Shown: piece after piece, positions 24,828-33,910 of the stretch | How positions within the stretch are numbered: the first letter of the stretch is position 1 | Layout of the letters: each line of letters begins with the position of its first letter | DNA from: an uncultured Lachnospira sp. | GTDB taxonomy: Bacteria; Bacillota; Clostridia; Lachnospirales; Lachnospiraceae | Direction: 5' to 3' | Assembly: GCA_910587485.1 (NCBI GenBank) | Contig: CAJUKN010000014.1 | Span: forward strand, 23,983 to 87,982 | Length of the DNA: 64,000 nt | Translations under genes and position numbers: made by a program | Notes under the pieces: model-generated | The model's input: the letters and a program-made list of their open reading frames with translations, nothing else | The model's database searches: none | What the model was told of the DNA's origin: nothing

Positions 24828-25109
24828 ATGGAGGGTAATATAAAACATGCACATAGAGTTAGCATGTCAAACAGAAGTAAACTGGAAATGACGGGAATCA
24901 GCGATGTTATATCCTTTGATTTAACAAAAGTGTTGTTAGAAAGTGATTATGGAGTGATAACGATTAAAGGGCAAAACCTTCATGTGAACCGTCTTTCAGT
25001 TGAAAAAGGTGAGTTGGATATTGATGGAACGATTCAGGCTATAGAATATTCCGATAAGGATAATTTTTCTAAGAAAGGAGAATCGTGGTTTGGAAAGCTG
25101 CTTAAGTGA
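24828..25109 (+). CDS. yabP: Sporulation protein YabP
   Basis: The 93-residue protein starts at ATG 24828, after GGAGG. HRVSMSNRSKLEMTGISDVI and GQNLHVNRLSVEKGELDIDG are characteristic of YabP, a spore-coat/cortex-stage protein related to YqfC. Its end overlaps the TTG start of yabQ, which suggests translational coupling. The neighbours rqcP upstream and yabQ downstream are as in other spore formers. Confidence 0.92.
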   Translation: MEGNIKHAHRVSMSNRSKLEMTGISDVISFDLTKVLLESDYGVITIKGQNLHVNRLSVEKGELDIDGTIQAIEYSDKDNFSKKGESWFGKLLK

Positions 25110-25569
25110 TTTGTTACAATGGGAGCTTTCAACAGTGCTATCCAGTGTATTTCTTGGTATGGTGGCTGCGTTTATATACGATTGTATACGAGTTGTCCGA
25201 AGAATTATAAGACATAAAAAGGTTTGGACTATTGCAGTAGAAGATATTATATATTGGGTGTGTATGAGTTTTTTGGCTTTTAGTGCTACATATAATTTAA
25301 GTAATGGTGCGGTAAGAGGCTTTATGGTGGTGACTGCAATACTTGGAGCATTATTGTACAAGGCAGTTCTGGGGAAATATTATGTAAAATATATGACAAA
25401 ATTAATTAATTTTTTACTAAAACCATTGAAAAAAATATATGGTTTGATTAGTATTAAGTTAGGTCATTTAAAAGAATTGCGCAAAAAACGCAGACCAAAA
25501 CCATCCAAGAAGAAGGGAGGAATTAAATCATGGTACTTGAATCGAAGTATGAAAGACAGCAAAGATTAA
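25090..25569 (+). CDS. yabQ: Spore cortex biosynthesis protein YabQ
   Basis: The 159-residue membrane protein begins at TTG 25090, with AAGGAG 9 nt upstream inside yabP. Hydrophobic stretches (STVLSSVFLGMVAAFIYDCI and two more to about residue 95) are followed by a very basic tail (KKRRPKPSKKKGG). YabQ is needed for cortex formation and sits in the outer forespore membrane. It overlaps both yabP and divIC, an arrangement that indicates a tight operon. Confidence 0.88.
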   Translation: MESCLSDLLQWELSTVLSSVFLGMVAAFIYDCIRVVRRIIRHKKVWTIAVEDIIYWVCMSFLAFSATYNLSNGAVRGFMVVTAILGALLYKAVLGKYYVKYMTKLINFLLKPLKKIYGLISIKLGHLKELRKKRRPKPSKKKGGIKSWYLNRSMKDSKD

Positions 25570-25856
25570 AAAGACAACGCTATTCAGGTATCTTAGGATT
25601 TGTCTTAGCATGTGTACTGATAGTGATAATTGGCGTGACTTTATGGGTAAGCAAGCAATCTCTTATTGAAAAAAATGAAGAGTATGAGGCACAAAAGATT
25701 ATTCTTGAGAATCAGATTAATGAACAAAAACAAAGAAGTGAGGATATAGAGGAATATAAAAAATATGTTCAAACAAAAAAGTTTGCAGAGGATATAGCTA
25801 AAAATAAGTTTGGATTAATTTATCCTGATGAAATTGTTATTAAACCAGATTCATAA
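25530..25856 (+). CDS. divIC: Septum formation initiator DivIC/FtsL-like
   Basis: The 108-residue bitopic protein has a basic cytoplasmic N-terminus, one membrane helix (GILGFVLACVLIVIIGVTLWV) and a coiled coil (about 48-85), ending with the KKFAEDIAKNKFGLIYPDEI motif of DivIC. It joins the FtsL-DivIB complex at the septum. The ATG overlaps yabQ by 40 nt, after GGGAGG. A terminator follows. Confidence 0.92.
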   Translation: MVLESKYERQQRLKRQRYSGILGFVLACVLIVIIGVTLWVSKQSLIEKNEEYEAQKIILENQINEQKQRSEDIEEYKKYVQTKKFAEDIAKNKFGLIYPDEIVIKPDS

Positions 25857-25865
25857 GAAGTAGAA

Positions 25866-25906
25866 AAAGGGTTATTGCAAAAAAGAAATGTTGCAATAGC
25901 CTTTTT
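25866..25906 (+). terminator. Terminator after divIC
   Basis: GGTTATTGCAA (25870-25880) pairs with TTGCAATAGCC (25891-25901) and is followed by TTTTT. Confidence 0.88.
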
Positions 25907-26028
25907 AATTTGCTTATAAATAAATTTCTCTTTTTATGAATAAACCCTTTATTCCCATGAATATAATTATTAATAGTATACAATTATGTTCACAAGCTTT
26001 GAGTATGGATATAGATAAGGAGGATATT

Positions 26029-27180
26029 ATGGCAGAAAGTTTGCAGGATTATATAACAACCTATTCATTTAATCGATTGGAAGAAACCGCACGTACATTT
26101 AGGCGATTAGGTGAAGCCTATGAGGATGCTTATGTAGATACATTGGACACCGTAAATGGTGGTGATACTGTAATGACAGGAATATCAAAACAGTTGCTTT
26201 TGGTGGCAGATGTTTTGGAAGAGTGTGTCACAATGAACCTATATTCTAAAGATATGGACAAAGGTGTTGAAAAAGAACTATTTAGAAAATGTTTTCTTGC
26301 AGGAGTACGGATTAAAAATATTACAATGATTGAGGGAAAGTCAGGAATGACAGAGCTTGCATTTCAAGCAAGGACAGTTGGACGAAGTTGTATATCAGCA
26401 AAAAAACTTTTTCCAATATTGTTTGATGTCTTAGGAGCCGATTATTATGTGCCAGGTTCTTGCAGAACAATAATCAATGAGGAATTTCATCAGTATATTT
26501 TTATTCAGGAAAGTCGATTCAAAATGTTATCAGGTGTTGCCAGAAGAGGTAAAGGGACAAGTCGATATAATGGTGATAACTTTTTGATTTCGCGCCTTGA
26601 TTGTGGAAAAACGGTAGCGGCTATAGCTGATGGTATGGGAAGCGGCAAAAGAGCGTTTGCTGAGAGCCGTATGGTAATAGAACTTATGGAAAATTGTATT
26701 GATGCAGGTTTTCAGGAGCAGGCGGCATTAGAATTAATCAATACAGCATACATAGCAGGCGGAGGAAAAGGCGTTCACCCAGTTACAATGGATATGAGTG
26801 TTATTGACTGTAAAACGGGATTATTATCTTGTATTAAACTGGGGGCAGCAGCAACCTTTATAAAAAGAGAGTCAGAAGTTGAAGTGATTGAATCAACAAC
26901 ACTTCCATTGGGTGTGCTTGAAAAAATTGATTATACAACCTTTACAAGAAAATTGTTTAGTGGTGATTATGTTATTATGATAAGTGATGGACTGCTCGAT
27001 AATATTTCAGGTGTGTATAAAGAAGAAAAAATGGCAGATATTATAAAAAATATATCGGTTAGAAAACCAGATGCAATGGCAGAAGAGATTATGAGAAAAT
27101 CATTAAAGTGCAATGGAGGAAAGCCATCCGATGATATGACTGTTTTAGTGTTAGGATTGTTTGACACATATGACAAATAA
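26029..27180 (+). CDS. spoIIE: SpoIIE-type PP2C phosphatase, soluble short form
   Basis: The C-terminal half is the SpoIIE phosphatase: GVARRGKGTSRYNGDNFL, VAAIADGMGSGKRAFAES, LKLGAAATFIKR-like segment, GDYVIMISDGLLDN and GKPSDDMTVLVLG supply the metal-binding Asp residues. Classical SpoIIE is about 800 residues with ten membrane helices. This form has 383 and no membrane segment. It should dephosphorylate SpoIIAA to release sigma-F. The start is set by AAGGAGG 7 nt before ATG 26029; an in-frame ATG at 25936 lacks such a site. It has tilS 15 nt downstream. Confidence 0.88.
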   Translation: MAESLQDYITTYSFNRLEETARTFRRLGEAYEDAYVDTLDTVNGGDTVMTGISKQLLLVADVLEECVTMNLYSKDMDKGVEKELFRKCFLAGVRIKNITMIEGKSGMTELAFQARTVGRSCISAKKLFPILFDVLGADYYVPGSCRTIINEEFHQYIFIQESRFKMLSGVARRGKGTSRYNGDNFLISRLDCGKTVAAIADGMGSGKRAFAESRMVIELMENCIDAGFQEQAALELINTAYIAGGGKGVHPVTMDMSVIDCKTGLLSCIKLGAAATFIKRESEVEVIESTTLPLGVLEKIDYTTFTRKLFSGDYVIMISDGLLDNISGVYKEEKMADIIKNISVRKPDAMAEEIMRKSLKCNGGKPSDDMTVLVLGLFDTYDK

Positions 27181-27195
27181 TACTATAATCATTGT

Positions 27196-28680
27196 ATGAT
27201 TGAAAAAATATACCAATATATAAAAGAAAATAATATGTTAAATGATTGCAGGCATATTATCGTGGGCTTGTCTGGTGGTGCGGATTCTGTATGTCTATTA
27301 GTACTGTTACACAATATTATTGTACAATATCAGATGAATATAAATATTATCGCCGTTCATGTAAACCATGAAATCAGGGGGGATGAAGCCTTAAGAGACC
27401 AGTGTTTTGCGCAAAAGTTGTCAAATGATTTAGGAATTGTTTGTTATGTATTAAATAAAGATGTCAAAGCGATTGCAAAAATGCGAGGGATAAGTCTTGA
27501 GACAGCAGGAAGACAAGTACGATATGAGTGTTTTGCACAGATAAAAAAAGAATTAGGATTTTCAGATAAGACAACAAAAATTGCAGTTGCACATCATATT
27601 GATGATTTGGTCGAAACATCACTTATGCATCTTATCAGAGGAAGTGGGATACAAGGTTTTTCGGGGCTTTTGCCTATAAATGGAGATATTATAAGACCCC
27701 TTTTATGTGTAAGCAAAAAAGACATCATCGAATTTTTGAAAAGGAGAGGTATTGGATATGTTGTAGACAGCACCAATCTTCAAAGTGATTATCAAAGAAA
27801 TCAATTGAGAAATCAGCTTATTCCAATGATTGAAAAAAAATATAATCCTGAGTTTTCAAAAGCAGTATATCATATGGCAACTGATTTATCAGAAATAAAC
27901 GATTATATAGATGGACAAGTTGTCAAGTTTGAGCAGATTTGTGTGCGCTATGATAGTACAAATCAGGAGCCTTTGGCATATTTGTTGTTAGATGAATTTC
28001 AAAAGGTGGATAGGGCATTACAGACCTATCTGCTTCGTGCTGTTTTAAAAAAGGTAGCACAAACACCTGTGGATATTTATCGAAAACATATTGAGCTTTT
28101 AAAGCAGCTATGCCAAAAACAGGTTAGCAAGAAGATAAATTTATCGAATGGAATCATAGCAATTCGAGGATATGATAATATCATACTACAAAAGGTTGTC
28201 GGTCAAGATATACATTTAGATAAACAAGAGGTATGGAATCCATTAAGTATTGATTTATCTAGTATGAAAATAGGGGAAGAACAATGTGTTCAATTGGGTA
28301 TTAATGTATGTGATATCAATGGAATATGGCATAAAGCAGAAAAAATATGTCTACAATTAGTAGATAAGAAAGAAATTAAAAATATTTATTCCAATAATGT
28401 CTATACTAAATTTTTTGATTGTGATAAGATAAGTAGAAAAATTGATATAAGATTTAAGGAACAGGGGGATTTTATTCGGATTCATGCTAATGGAAGCAAA
28501 AAGAAATTAAAGAAAGAATGGATTGACCTTAAAGTTCCAGCGAATGTTAGAAATCATATTTTGCTGCTTGCATGTGAGAATGAAATATTGTGGGCTGTGG
28601 GCGTTAGAAGATGTCAGACAGCATTGATTGATGAGAATACAAAAAATGTATTGAAAATATGTGTAGTGATTGGAGACTAA
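27196..28680 (+). CDS. tilS: tRNA(Ile)-lysidine synthase
   Basis: The 494-residue protein has the N-terminal PP-loop SGGADSV (26-32), then HVNHEIRGDEA and VAHHIDDLVETSLMHLIRGS typical of TilS. Two C-terminal domains follow, ending RRCQTALIDENTKNVLKI. It attaches lysine to C34 of the AUA-decoding tRNA(Ile), so it is essential. It lies 15 nt after spoIIE and 2 nt before hpt, matching the conserved tilS-hpt-ftsH order. Confidence 0.95.
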   Translation: MIEKIYQYIKENNMLNDCRHIIVGLSGGADSVCLLVLLHNIIVQYQMNINIIAVHVNHEIRGDEALRDQCFAQKLSNDLGIVCYVLNKDVKAIAKMRGISLETAGRQVRYECFAQIKKELGFSDKTTKIAVAHHIDDLVETSLMHLIRGSGIQGFSGLLPINGDIIRPLLCVSKKDIIEFLKRRGIGYVVDSTNLQSDYQRNQLRNQLIPMIEKKYNPEFSKAVYHMATDLSEINDYIDGQVVKFEQICVRYDSTNQEPLAYLLLDEFQKVDRALQTYLLRAVLKKVAQTPVDIYRKHIELLKQLCQKQVSKKINLSNGIIAIRGYDNIILQKVVGQDIHLDKQEVWNPLSIDLSSMKIGEEQCVQLGINVCDINGIWHKAEKICLQLVDKKEIKNIYSNNVYTKFFDCDKISRKIDIRFKEQGDFIRIHANGSKKKLKKEWIDLKVPANVRNHILLLACENEILWAVGVRRCQTALIDENTKNVLKICVVIGD

Positions 28681-28682
28681 AG

Positions 28683-29210
28683 ATGGATTATCAAAATATA
28701 AGTGTACTAATTTCAAAGGAAAAGTTGGATAGTAGAATTGATGAGCTTGCACAACAGATAAGCCATGATTATCAGGGGGAGACCTTGAAGTTGATTTGTA
28801 TACTAAAAGGCAGTATCTTTTTTTGCTGTGAGCTTGCCAAAAGAATTACAGTACCTGTTATGTTTGATTTTATGCAGGTTTCAAGTTATGGAAAAAGTAC
28901 AGAGTCCAGTGGTCATATTATAATAAAAAAAGAGTTAGATGAATCCATTAAAGGAGACCATGTTTTGATTATAGAAGATATTGTTGACTCTGGTAATACG
29001 CTGTCAAAGTTAATCCCTATGCTTAAGCAAAGAGAACCTAAAAGTCTGAAAGTGTGTACGCTTTTAGATAAACCAGAACGAAGGACAGCGCCTGTTGAAG
29101 TTGATTACAATGGTTTTTGTATTCCAGATGAATTTGTGGTAGGATTTGGTTTGGATTATAACCAAAATTATAGAAATCTCCCATATGTGGGTGTGTTACA
29201 TTTCGATTAG
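28683..29210 (+). CDS. hpt: Hypoxanthine phosphoribosyltransferase
   Basis: The 175-residue protein contains LKLICILKGSIFFCCELAKR and the PRPP motif VLIIEDIVDSGNTLSKL, with FVVGFGLDYNQNYRNLPYVG near the end, as in HPRT. It salvages hypoxanthine and guanine to IMP and GMP. ATG 28683 comes 2 nt after the tilS stop, with GGAGA within tilS as the ribosome-binding site. The next gene, ftsH, follows after 23 nt. Confidence 0.95.
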   Translation: MDYQNISVLISKEKLDSRIDELAQQISHDYQGETLKLICILKGSIFFCCELAKRITVPVMFDFMQVSSYGKSTESSGHIIIKKELDESIKGDHVLIIEDIVDSGNTLSKLIPMLKQREPKSLKVCTLLDKPERRTAPVEVDYNGFCIPDEFVVGFGLDYNQNYRNLPYVGVLHFD

Positions 29211-29233
29211 AGTGAATGGAGGGTAGAAAAGAG

Positions 29234-31060
29234 ATGAATAACAAAGGCAGAACTGGTGGATTTGGCGTTTATGTTGGTATTGTTCTTATTATTTTGTTAA
29301 TTTACATGATAATAAATCGATTTAGTGCTTCAACGGCAGATTACAGTTATAGTTCTTTTTTGAAGGATTTAGAAAATGGTAGTATCGCAGAAGTAGGGAT
29401 TCAGCAAAATGCAGAGGTTCCAACAGGTAAGTTGTATGTTAATTTTGAAAATAGTAGAAACACAAAGATTACTTATGTTTCTGATATCAACGAAGTGCAA
29501 AAACTGCTTAAAGATAAAGGAATCGCATATACATTGACCGATGTAAAGCGTCAAAATATGTGGATTACAGTGTTAGTACCCACAGTGCTTGTTATTATTG
29601 TTATCTTTATTATATTGATGATTACAAACAGACAAGCTGGCGGTGGAGCAAATTCAAAGATGATGAACTTTGGAAAGAGCCGTGCAAGATTAATGACAAC
29701 GGACGATAACAAGGTTACATTTAAAAATGTCGCAGGATTAAAGGAAGAAAAAGAAGAATTAGAGGAAATTGTTGACTTTCTTAAAAGTCCAGCAAAATAT
29801 ATGGAATTGGGGGCTAGAATACCAAAGGGTGTTATTCTTACAGGTCCTCCGGGTACAGGTAAGACACTTCTTGCAAAGGCAGTTGCAGGTGAGGCAGGCG
29901 TTCCATTTTTTAGTATATCAGGTTCTGATTTTGTTGAGATGTTTGTCGGTGTTGGTGCTTCAAGGGTTCGTGACCTTTTTGAGGATGCAAAGAAAAATGC
30001 GCCATGTATTGTTTTTATAGATGAGATTGATGCAGTGGCAAGAAGACGTGGAACTGGTATGGGTGGTGGACATGATGAAAGAGAACAGACACTCAATCAG
30101 ATGCTTGTCGAGATGGATGGATTTGCAGTCAATGAAGGCATTATTGTTATGGCAGCAACAAACAGGGTAGATATTTTAGACCCTGCCATATTAAGACCGG
30201 GGCGATTTGACAGGAAAGTTGTGGTTGGGCGACCAGATGTTGCAGCAAGATTGGAGATATTAAATGTTCATGCTGCAAAAAAGCCATTGGCAGATGATGT
30301 TGATTTGGATGCGTTATCTAGGACAACAGCAGGATTTACAGGTGCCGATTTGGAAAATTTATTAAATGAGGCGGCTATCAATGCAGCTAAAAATAAACGT
30401 CCATATATTATCAATAGTGATGTTAATTACGCATTTGTCAAAGTTGGAATTGGAACAGAAAAAAGAAGTAAGATTATATCTGAAAAAGAAAAGAAGATTA
30501 CAGCGTACCATGAGTCTGGACATGCAATACTATTCCATGTTCTTCCAGAGGTGGGACCAGTACATTCGGTTTCGATTATTCCTACAGGGCTTGGAGCAGC
30601 AGGCTATACTATGCCATTGCCTGAAAAAGACGAGTTATTTAATACAAGAGGCAAAATGCTTCAAGATATTATCGTTAGTTTAGGTGGACGTGTGGCAGAA
30701 GAACTGGTGTTTGATGATATCACAACAGGTGCTTCCCAAGATATTAAGCAGGCAACACAGACTGCCAGAGATATGGTTACAAAATATGGATTTTCATCAA
30801 AATTAGGGCTTATTAATTATGATGCAGACGGTGACGAGGTATTTATCGGCAGAGATTTAGCACATGCAAGACCATATGGTGAAAATATTGCTTCCGAAAT
30901 TGACAATGAAGTACGCAATATCATTAATGACTGTTATAGCAAAGCGAAAAAATTAATTATGGAAAATATTGATATTCTTCACAAGTCAGCAAAACTTTTG
31001 TTAGAAAAAGAAAAGATAACAAGGGAAGAATTTGAATCCTTGTTTAACCTTATTAAGTAA
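29234..31060 (+). CDS. ftsH: ATP-dependent zinc metalloprotease FtsH
   Basis: The 608-residue protein has two N-terminal membrane helices flanking a small external domain (about 10-120) and an AAA module (GPPGTGKTLLAKAV, CIVFIDEIDAV, RPGRFDRKV). The peptidase has HESGH and the third ligand region. It degrades membrane and regulatory proteins as a hexamer. GGAGGG lies 9 nt before ATG 29234, and an ATG at 29216 overlaps that site. The last codons (FNLIK) and stop read through the left end of a dispersed element, which may have replaced a longer acidic tail. Confidence 0.96.
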   Translation: MNNKGRTGGFGVYVGIVLIILLIYMIINRFSASTADYSYSSFLKDLENGSIAEVGIQQNAEVPTGKLYVNFENSRNTKITYVSDINEVQKLLKDKGIAYTLTDVKRQNMWITVLVPTVLVIIVIFIILMITNRQAGGGANSKMMNFGKSRARLMTTDDNKVTFKNVAGLKEEKEELEEIVDFLKSPAKYMELGARIPKGVILTGPPGTGKTLLAKAVAGEAGVPFFSISGSDFVEMFVGVGASRVRDLFEDAKKNAPCIVFIDEIDAVARRRGTGMGGGHDEREQTLNQMLVEMDGFAVNEGIIVMAATNRVDILDPAILRPGRFDRKVVVGRPDVAARLEILNVHAAKKPLADDVDLDALSRTTAGFTGADLENLLNEAAINAAKNKRPYIINSDVNYAFVKVGIGTEKRSKIISEKEKKITAYHESGHAILFHVLPEVGPVHSVSIIPTGLGAAGYTMPLPEKDELFNTRGKMLQDIIVSLGGRVAEELVFDDITTGASQDIKQATQTARDMVTKYGFSSKLGLINYDADGDEVFIGRDLAHARPYGENIASEIDNEVRNIINDCYSKAKKLIMENIDILHKSAKLLLEKEKITREEFESLFNLIK

Positions 31061-31204
31061 GTCTCTGCTGTAATATCGTAGAGATATAAATGGAGATGGG
31101 GACTTGCTTGTTTCAGTGGGGGATATAAGTCCCCACTGAAAAGCTGCGATTGCAGCTATAAGGTTATGAGCAAGTAGCGAAGCGGATTGCGAATATCCTT
31201 TGAC
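31043..31204 (+). repeat. Dispersed intergenic element at the ftsH 3' end
   Basis: It begins TTTAACCTTATTAAG inside the ftsH stop region. It continues with a GGGGACTTGC segment, an extra hairpin (TTTCAGTGGGG with CCCCACTGAAA, about 31112-31140) and GCAAGTAGCGAAGCGGATTG, and ends TTTGAC. After it, 31205-31425 shows only AT-rich DNA. Confidence 0.7.
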
Positions 31205-31425
31205 ATCGGATGTGGTGTCAGAAGGATAAAGATTGGGCTATTGAAATGTTTTAAAAGTGAATTGTATTCATAATATAATTTGTTGTTTGTATAATTTGCA
31301 TAAAAAAATTTATGTTTTTTTGTTAAGTTTATGAACACTTACATTATCTAACATGATATTATAATTTACGTAAAACCCCCAATACATTATATTTTGCTAC
31401 ACCCCATAAAAGTGAAATACCTTCT

Positions 31426-31460
31426 AAAGAGGACAGCCACCCCAAGGCTGTCCTCTTTAC
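31426..31460 (+). terminator. Strong bidirectional-type terminator
   Basis: AAAGAGGACAGCC (31426-31438) pairs perfectly with GGCTGTCCTCTTT (31446-31458) through a 7-nt loop. Confidence 0.85.
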
Positions 31461-31554
31461 GTTGTTGTTTGCAATGCTTTTTTTGGAAAAAATAGTTGAA
31501 TAATATCACGTTTGAGTATAAAATTATAATACATCGTATAAAGGAGTATTTTTT

Positions 31555-33672
31555 GTGAGAATTGTTAAAACTGTTGATTCATTGAAGTTAGAATATAAAA
31601 AGTTACTATATATTTGTAATACAAGACCTGTATTTAAGCCAAAAGCATTATTTTCCGATGCAACTGAAAATTATAGAATACCGCCAGAGTGTGAACCTTG
31701 GGATACGGTTCGCATTCGGCTTCGAGTAGGAAGATTTAATATTGAAAGAGCATATCTTTATGTTGATAATGAAGAGTATGCTATGGTCAGAGTGGATTCT
31801 GATGTAGCTTTTGATTATTATGAAGCAGCGATAGAAGTGTCCGATTCTATCATGTCTTATTATTTTAAGGTGGAAGGGGAACGAGGGTTATGTTATTACT
31901 ATAATCAAATAGGAGGCACTCGTGAGTTAAACCCTTATTATAATTTTACAATCATACCAGGACATAAAGTGCCAAAATGGGTAAAAGGTGCTGTTATGTA
32001 CCAAATTTATGTTGACCGATTCTGTGATGGTGATACAAGTAATAATGTTGTTGATGATGAGTACAGTTATATAGGAGAACATGTAATTCAAGTAAAAGAT
32101 TGGGATAAATATCCTGCACAGATGGGGGTAAGAGAGTTTTATGGAGGAGATTTACAGGGCGTATGGGATAAATTGGATTATCTTCAGGACTTAGGAATAG
32201 ATGTTATCTATTTTAATCCCATTTTCGTATCACCTTCTAATCACAAATATGATACTCAAGATTATGATTATGTTGACCCTCATATTGGTGTGATAAAAGT
32301 CGATGAGGGGGAAGTGTTAAAGGAAGGCGACCAAGATAATCGACATGCCACCAAGTATATTAGCAGAGTTACAAGCAAAGAAAATCTTGAAGCCAGTAAT
32401 GAATTTTTTGCAAGGCTTGTGGAGGAGATACACAAAAGAGGAATGAAAGTCATTATTGATGGGGTGTTTAATCACTGTGGTTCATTTAATAAATGGCTTG
32501 ATAGAGAACATATATATAGCAGCAGCAAAGATGATTATGCAGTGGGTGCTTATGAGAAATATGAAAGCCCATATCATAGTTTTTTTAAATTTTACAGTGA
32601 CCAATGGCCAGACAATGGTTCTTATGACGGCTGGTGGGGACATGACACCTTACCTAAGTTAAATTATGAAGAATCTGAGAAATTGGAAGATTACATTATA
32701 GAGATTGGCAAAAAATGGGTGTCTCCTCCGTATAATGTAGATGGATGGCGTTTAGATGTAGCTGCTGATTTAGGATATAACAGTGAATATAATCATCGAT
32801 TTTGGAAGAAATTTAGAAAAGCAGTGAAAGAGGCAAATCCAGAGGCTGTTATTCTTGCAGAACATTATGGGGATTCCCATGATTGGCTTTTAGGTGGTCA
32901 GTGGGATACGATTATGAACTATGATGCATTTATGGAGCCTATAACATGGTTTTTAACGGGCATGGAAAAGCATAGTGATGAGTTTCGACAGGATATGATT
33001 GGCAATGCCAATAACTTTTTTGGTGCTATGCATCATAATATGTCACGTATGGGACATCAGGCAGTCAGTATATCTATGAATCAATTATCAAACCATGACC
33101 ATTCAAGGTTTCTTACAAGAACCAATCGTATTGTGGGAAGAACACATACAATGGGACCACAAAAAGCAAATGAGCATGTAGATAAAGCGGTGTTTATGGC
33201 AGCAGTTGTTATTCAGATGACATGGCCGGGCGCACCTACATTATATTATGGAGATGAGGCAGGCGTTTGTGGCTGGACAGACCCAGATAATAGAAGAACG
33301 TATCCATGGGGAAAAGAAGATAAGCTGTTGCTTCAATTTCACAAAGACATTATTAAGATGCATAAAGAGTGTAAAGTTCTTAGCACAGGTTCTTATAAGC
33401 CGCTTATCAGTGAGTATAATTTAATTGCTTATGGACGTTTTGACAAGAACGATATGGTGGTAGTTATTGTAAATAACTCCGATGATGAGCGAAGAGTACA
33501 TGTTCCTGTATGGGAAATTGGATTGATGAGAGATTATGATATGGAACAAATTTTTGTTACGTATGAAAATGGATATGATAATAATAAACTTGGATATTCA
33601 GTAAAAGAAGGCTGGTTAGATGTTGGTATGAGAAACAAGTCTGCTATGGTGCTGCGAAAGATGCAATTCTAA
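31555..33672 (+). CDS. Glycoside hydrolase family 13 enzyme (neopullulanase/amylase-like)
   Basis: The 705-residue protein starts at GTG behind AAAGGAG. Residues about 1-140 are a beta-sandwich starch-binding-type domain, then the catalytic barrel: VMYQIYVDRFCDGD, DGVFNHCG, GWRLDVA (nucleophile Asp401), ILAEHYGD (acid/base Glu436) and SNHDHSR (Asp515), with a C-terminal beta domain. No signal peptide is present, so it would act on imported malto-oligosaccharides or glycogen. Neopullulanase or cyclomaltodextrinase activity fits the layout. Its stop codon coincides with the start of a dispersed element. Confidence 0.9.
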   Translation: MRIVKTVDSLKLEYKKLLYICNTRPVFKPKALFSDATENYRIPPECEPWDTVRIRLRVGRFNIERAYLYVDNEEYAMVRVDSDVAFDYYEAAIEVSDSIMSYYFKVEGERGLCYYYNQIGGTRELNPYYNFTIIPGHKVPKWVKGAVMYQIYVDRFCDGDTSNNVVDDEYSYIGEHVIQVKDWDKYPAQMGVREFYGGDLQGVWDKLDYLQDLGIDVIYFNPIFVSPSNHKYDTQDYDYVDPHIGVIKVDEGEVLKEGDQDNRHATKYISRVTSKENLEASNEFFARLVEEIHKRGMKVIIDGVFNHCGSFNKWLDREHIYSSSKDDYAVGAYEKYESPYHSFFKFYSDQWPDNGSYDGWWGHDTLPKLNYEESEKLEDYIIEIGKKWVSPPYNVDGWRLDVAADLGYNSEYNHRFWKKFRKAVKEANPEAVILAEHYGDSHDWLLGGQWDTIMNYDAFMEPITWFLTGMEKHSDEFRQDMIGNANNFFGAMHHNMSRMGHQAVSISMNQLSNHDHSRFLTRTNRIVGRTHTMGPQKANEHVDKAVFMAAVVIQMTWPGAPTLYYGDEAGVCGWTDPDNRRTYPWGKEDKLLLQFHKDIIKMHKECKVLSTGSYKPLISEYNLIAYGRFDKNDMVVVIVNNSDDERRVHVPVWEIGLMRDYDMEQIFVTYENGYDNNKLGYSVKEGWLDVGMRNKSAMVLRKMQF

Positions 33673-33779
33673 CCTTATTGGGAAAGAGTTGAATTGCATA
33701 TAAAAAATGTCACAAAGTGGCAATAAGATTAGAAGCAAGCAGCGAAATCGATTGCGAATATCCATTTGATAGAAATATA
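33669..33779 (+). repeat. Dispersed intergenic element at the GH13 3' end
   Basis: TCTAACCTTATTGGGAAAG starts at the GH13 stop codon. GAAGCAAGCAGCGAAATCGA, then TTGCGAATATCC and a TTTGAT end, lie at its other side. Confidence 0.6.
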
Positions 33780-33910
33780 GAAAATAACAATGAAAAGACA
33801 TGACATTGTGTGTTGAGAAAGTACGAGGACTGAAACAAGCATTTAAAAGAAGGAAAGGAGAAAGCTGTCCAATATAAAGTATTTTTTCATATATTGAGCA
33901 GCAGGTTACG

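Noticed and set aside
29551..30096. Antisense open frame of about 180 codons opposite ftsH
   Set aside because: ftsH is unambiguous on the + strand. The antisense frame has low-complexity composition, no ribosome-binding site and no recognisable motif. Similar antisense frames elsewhere were dropped for the same reason.
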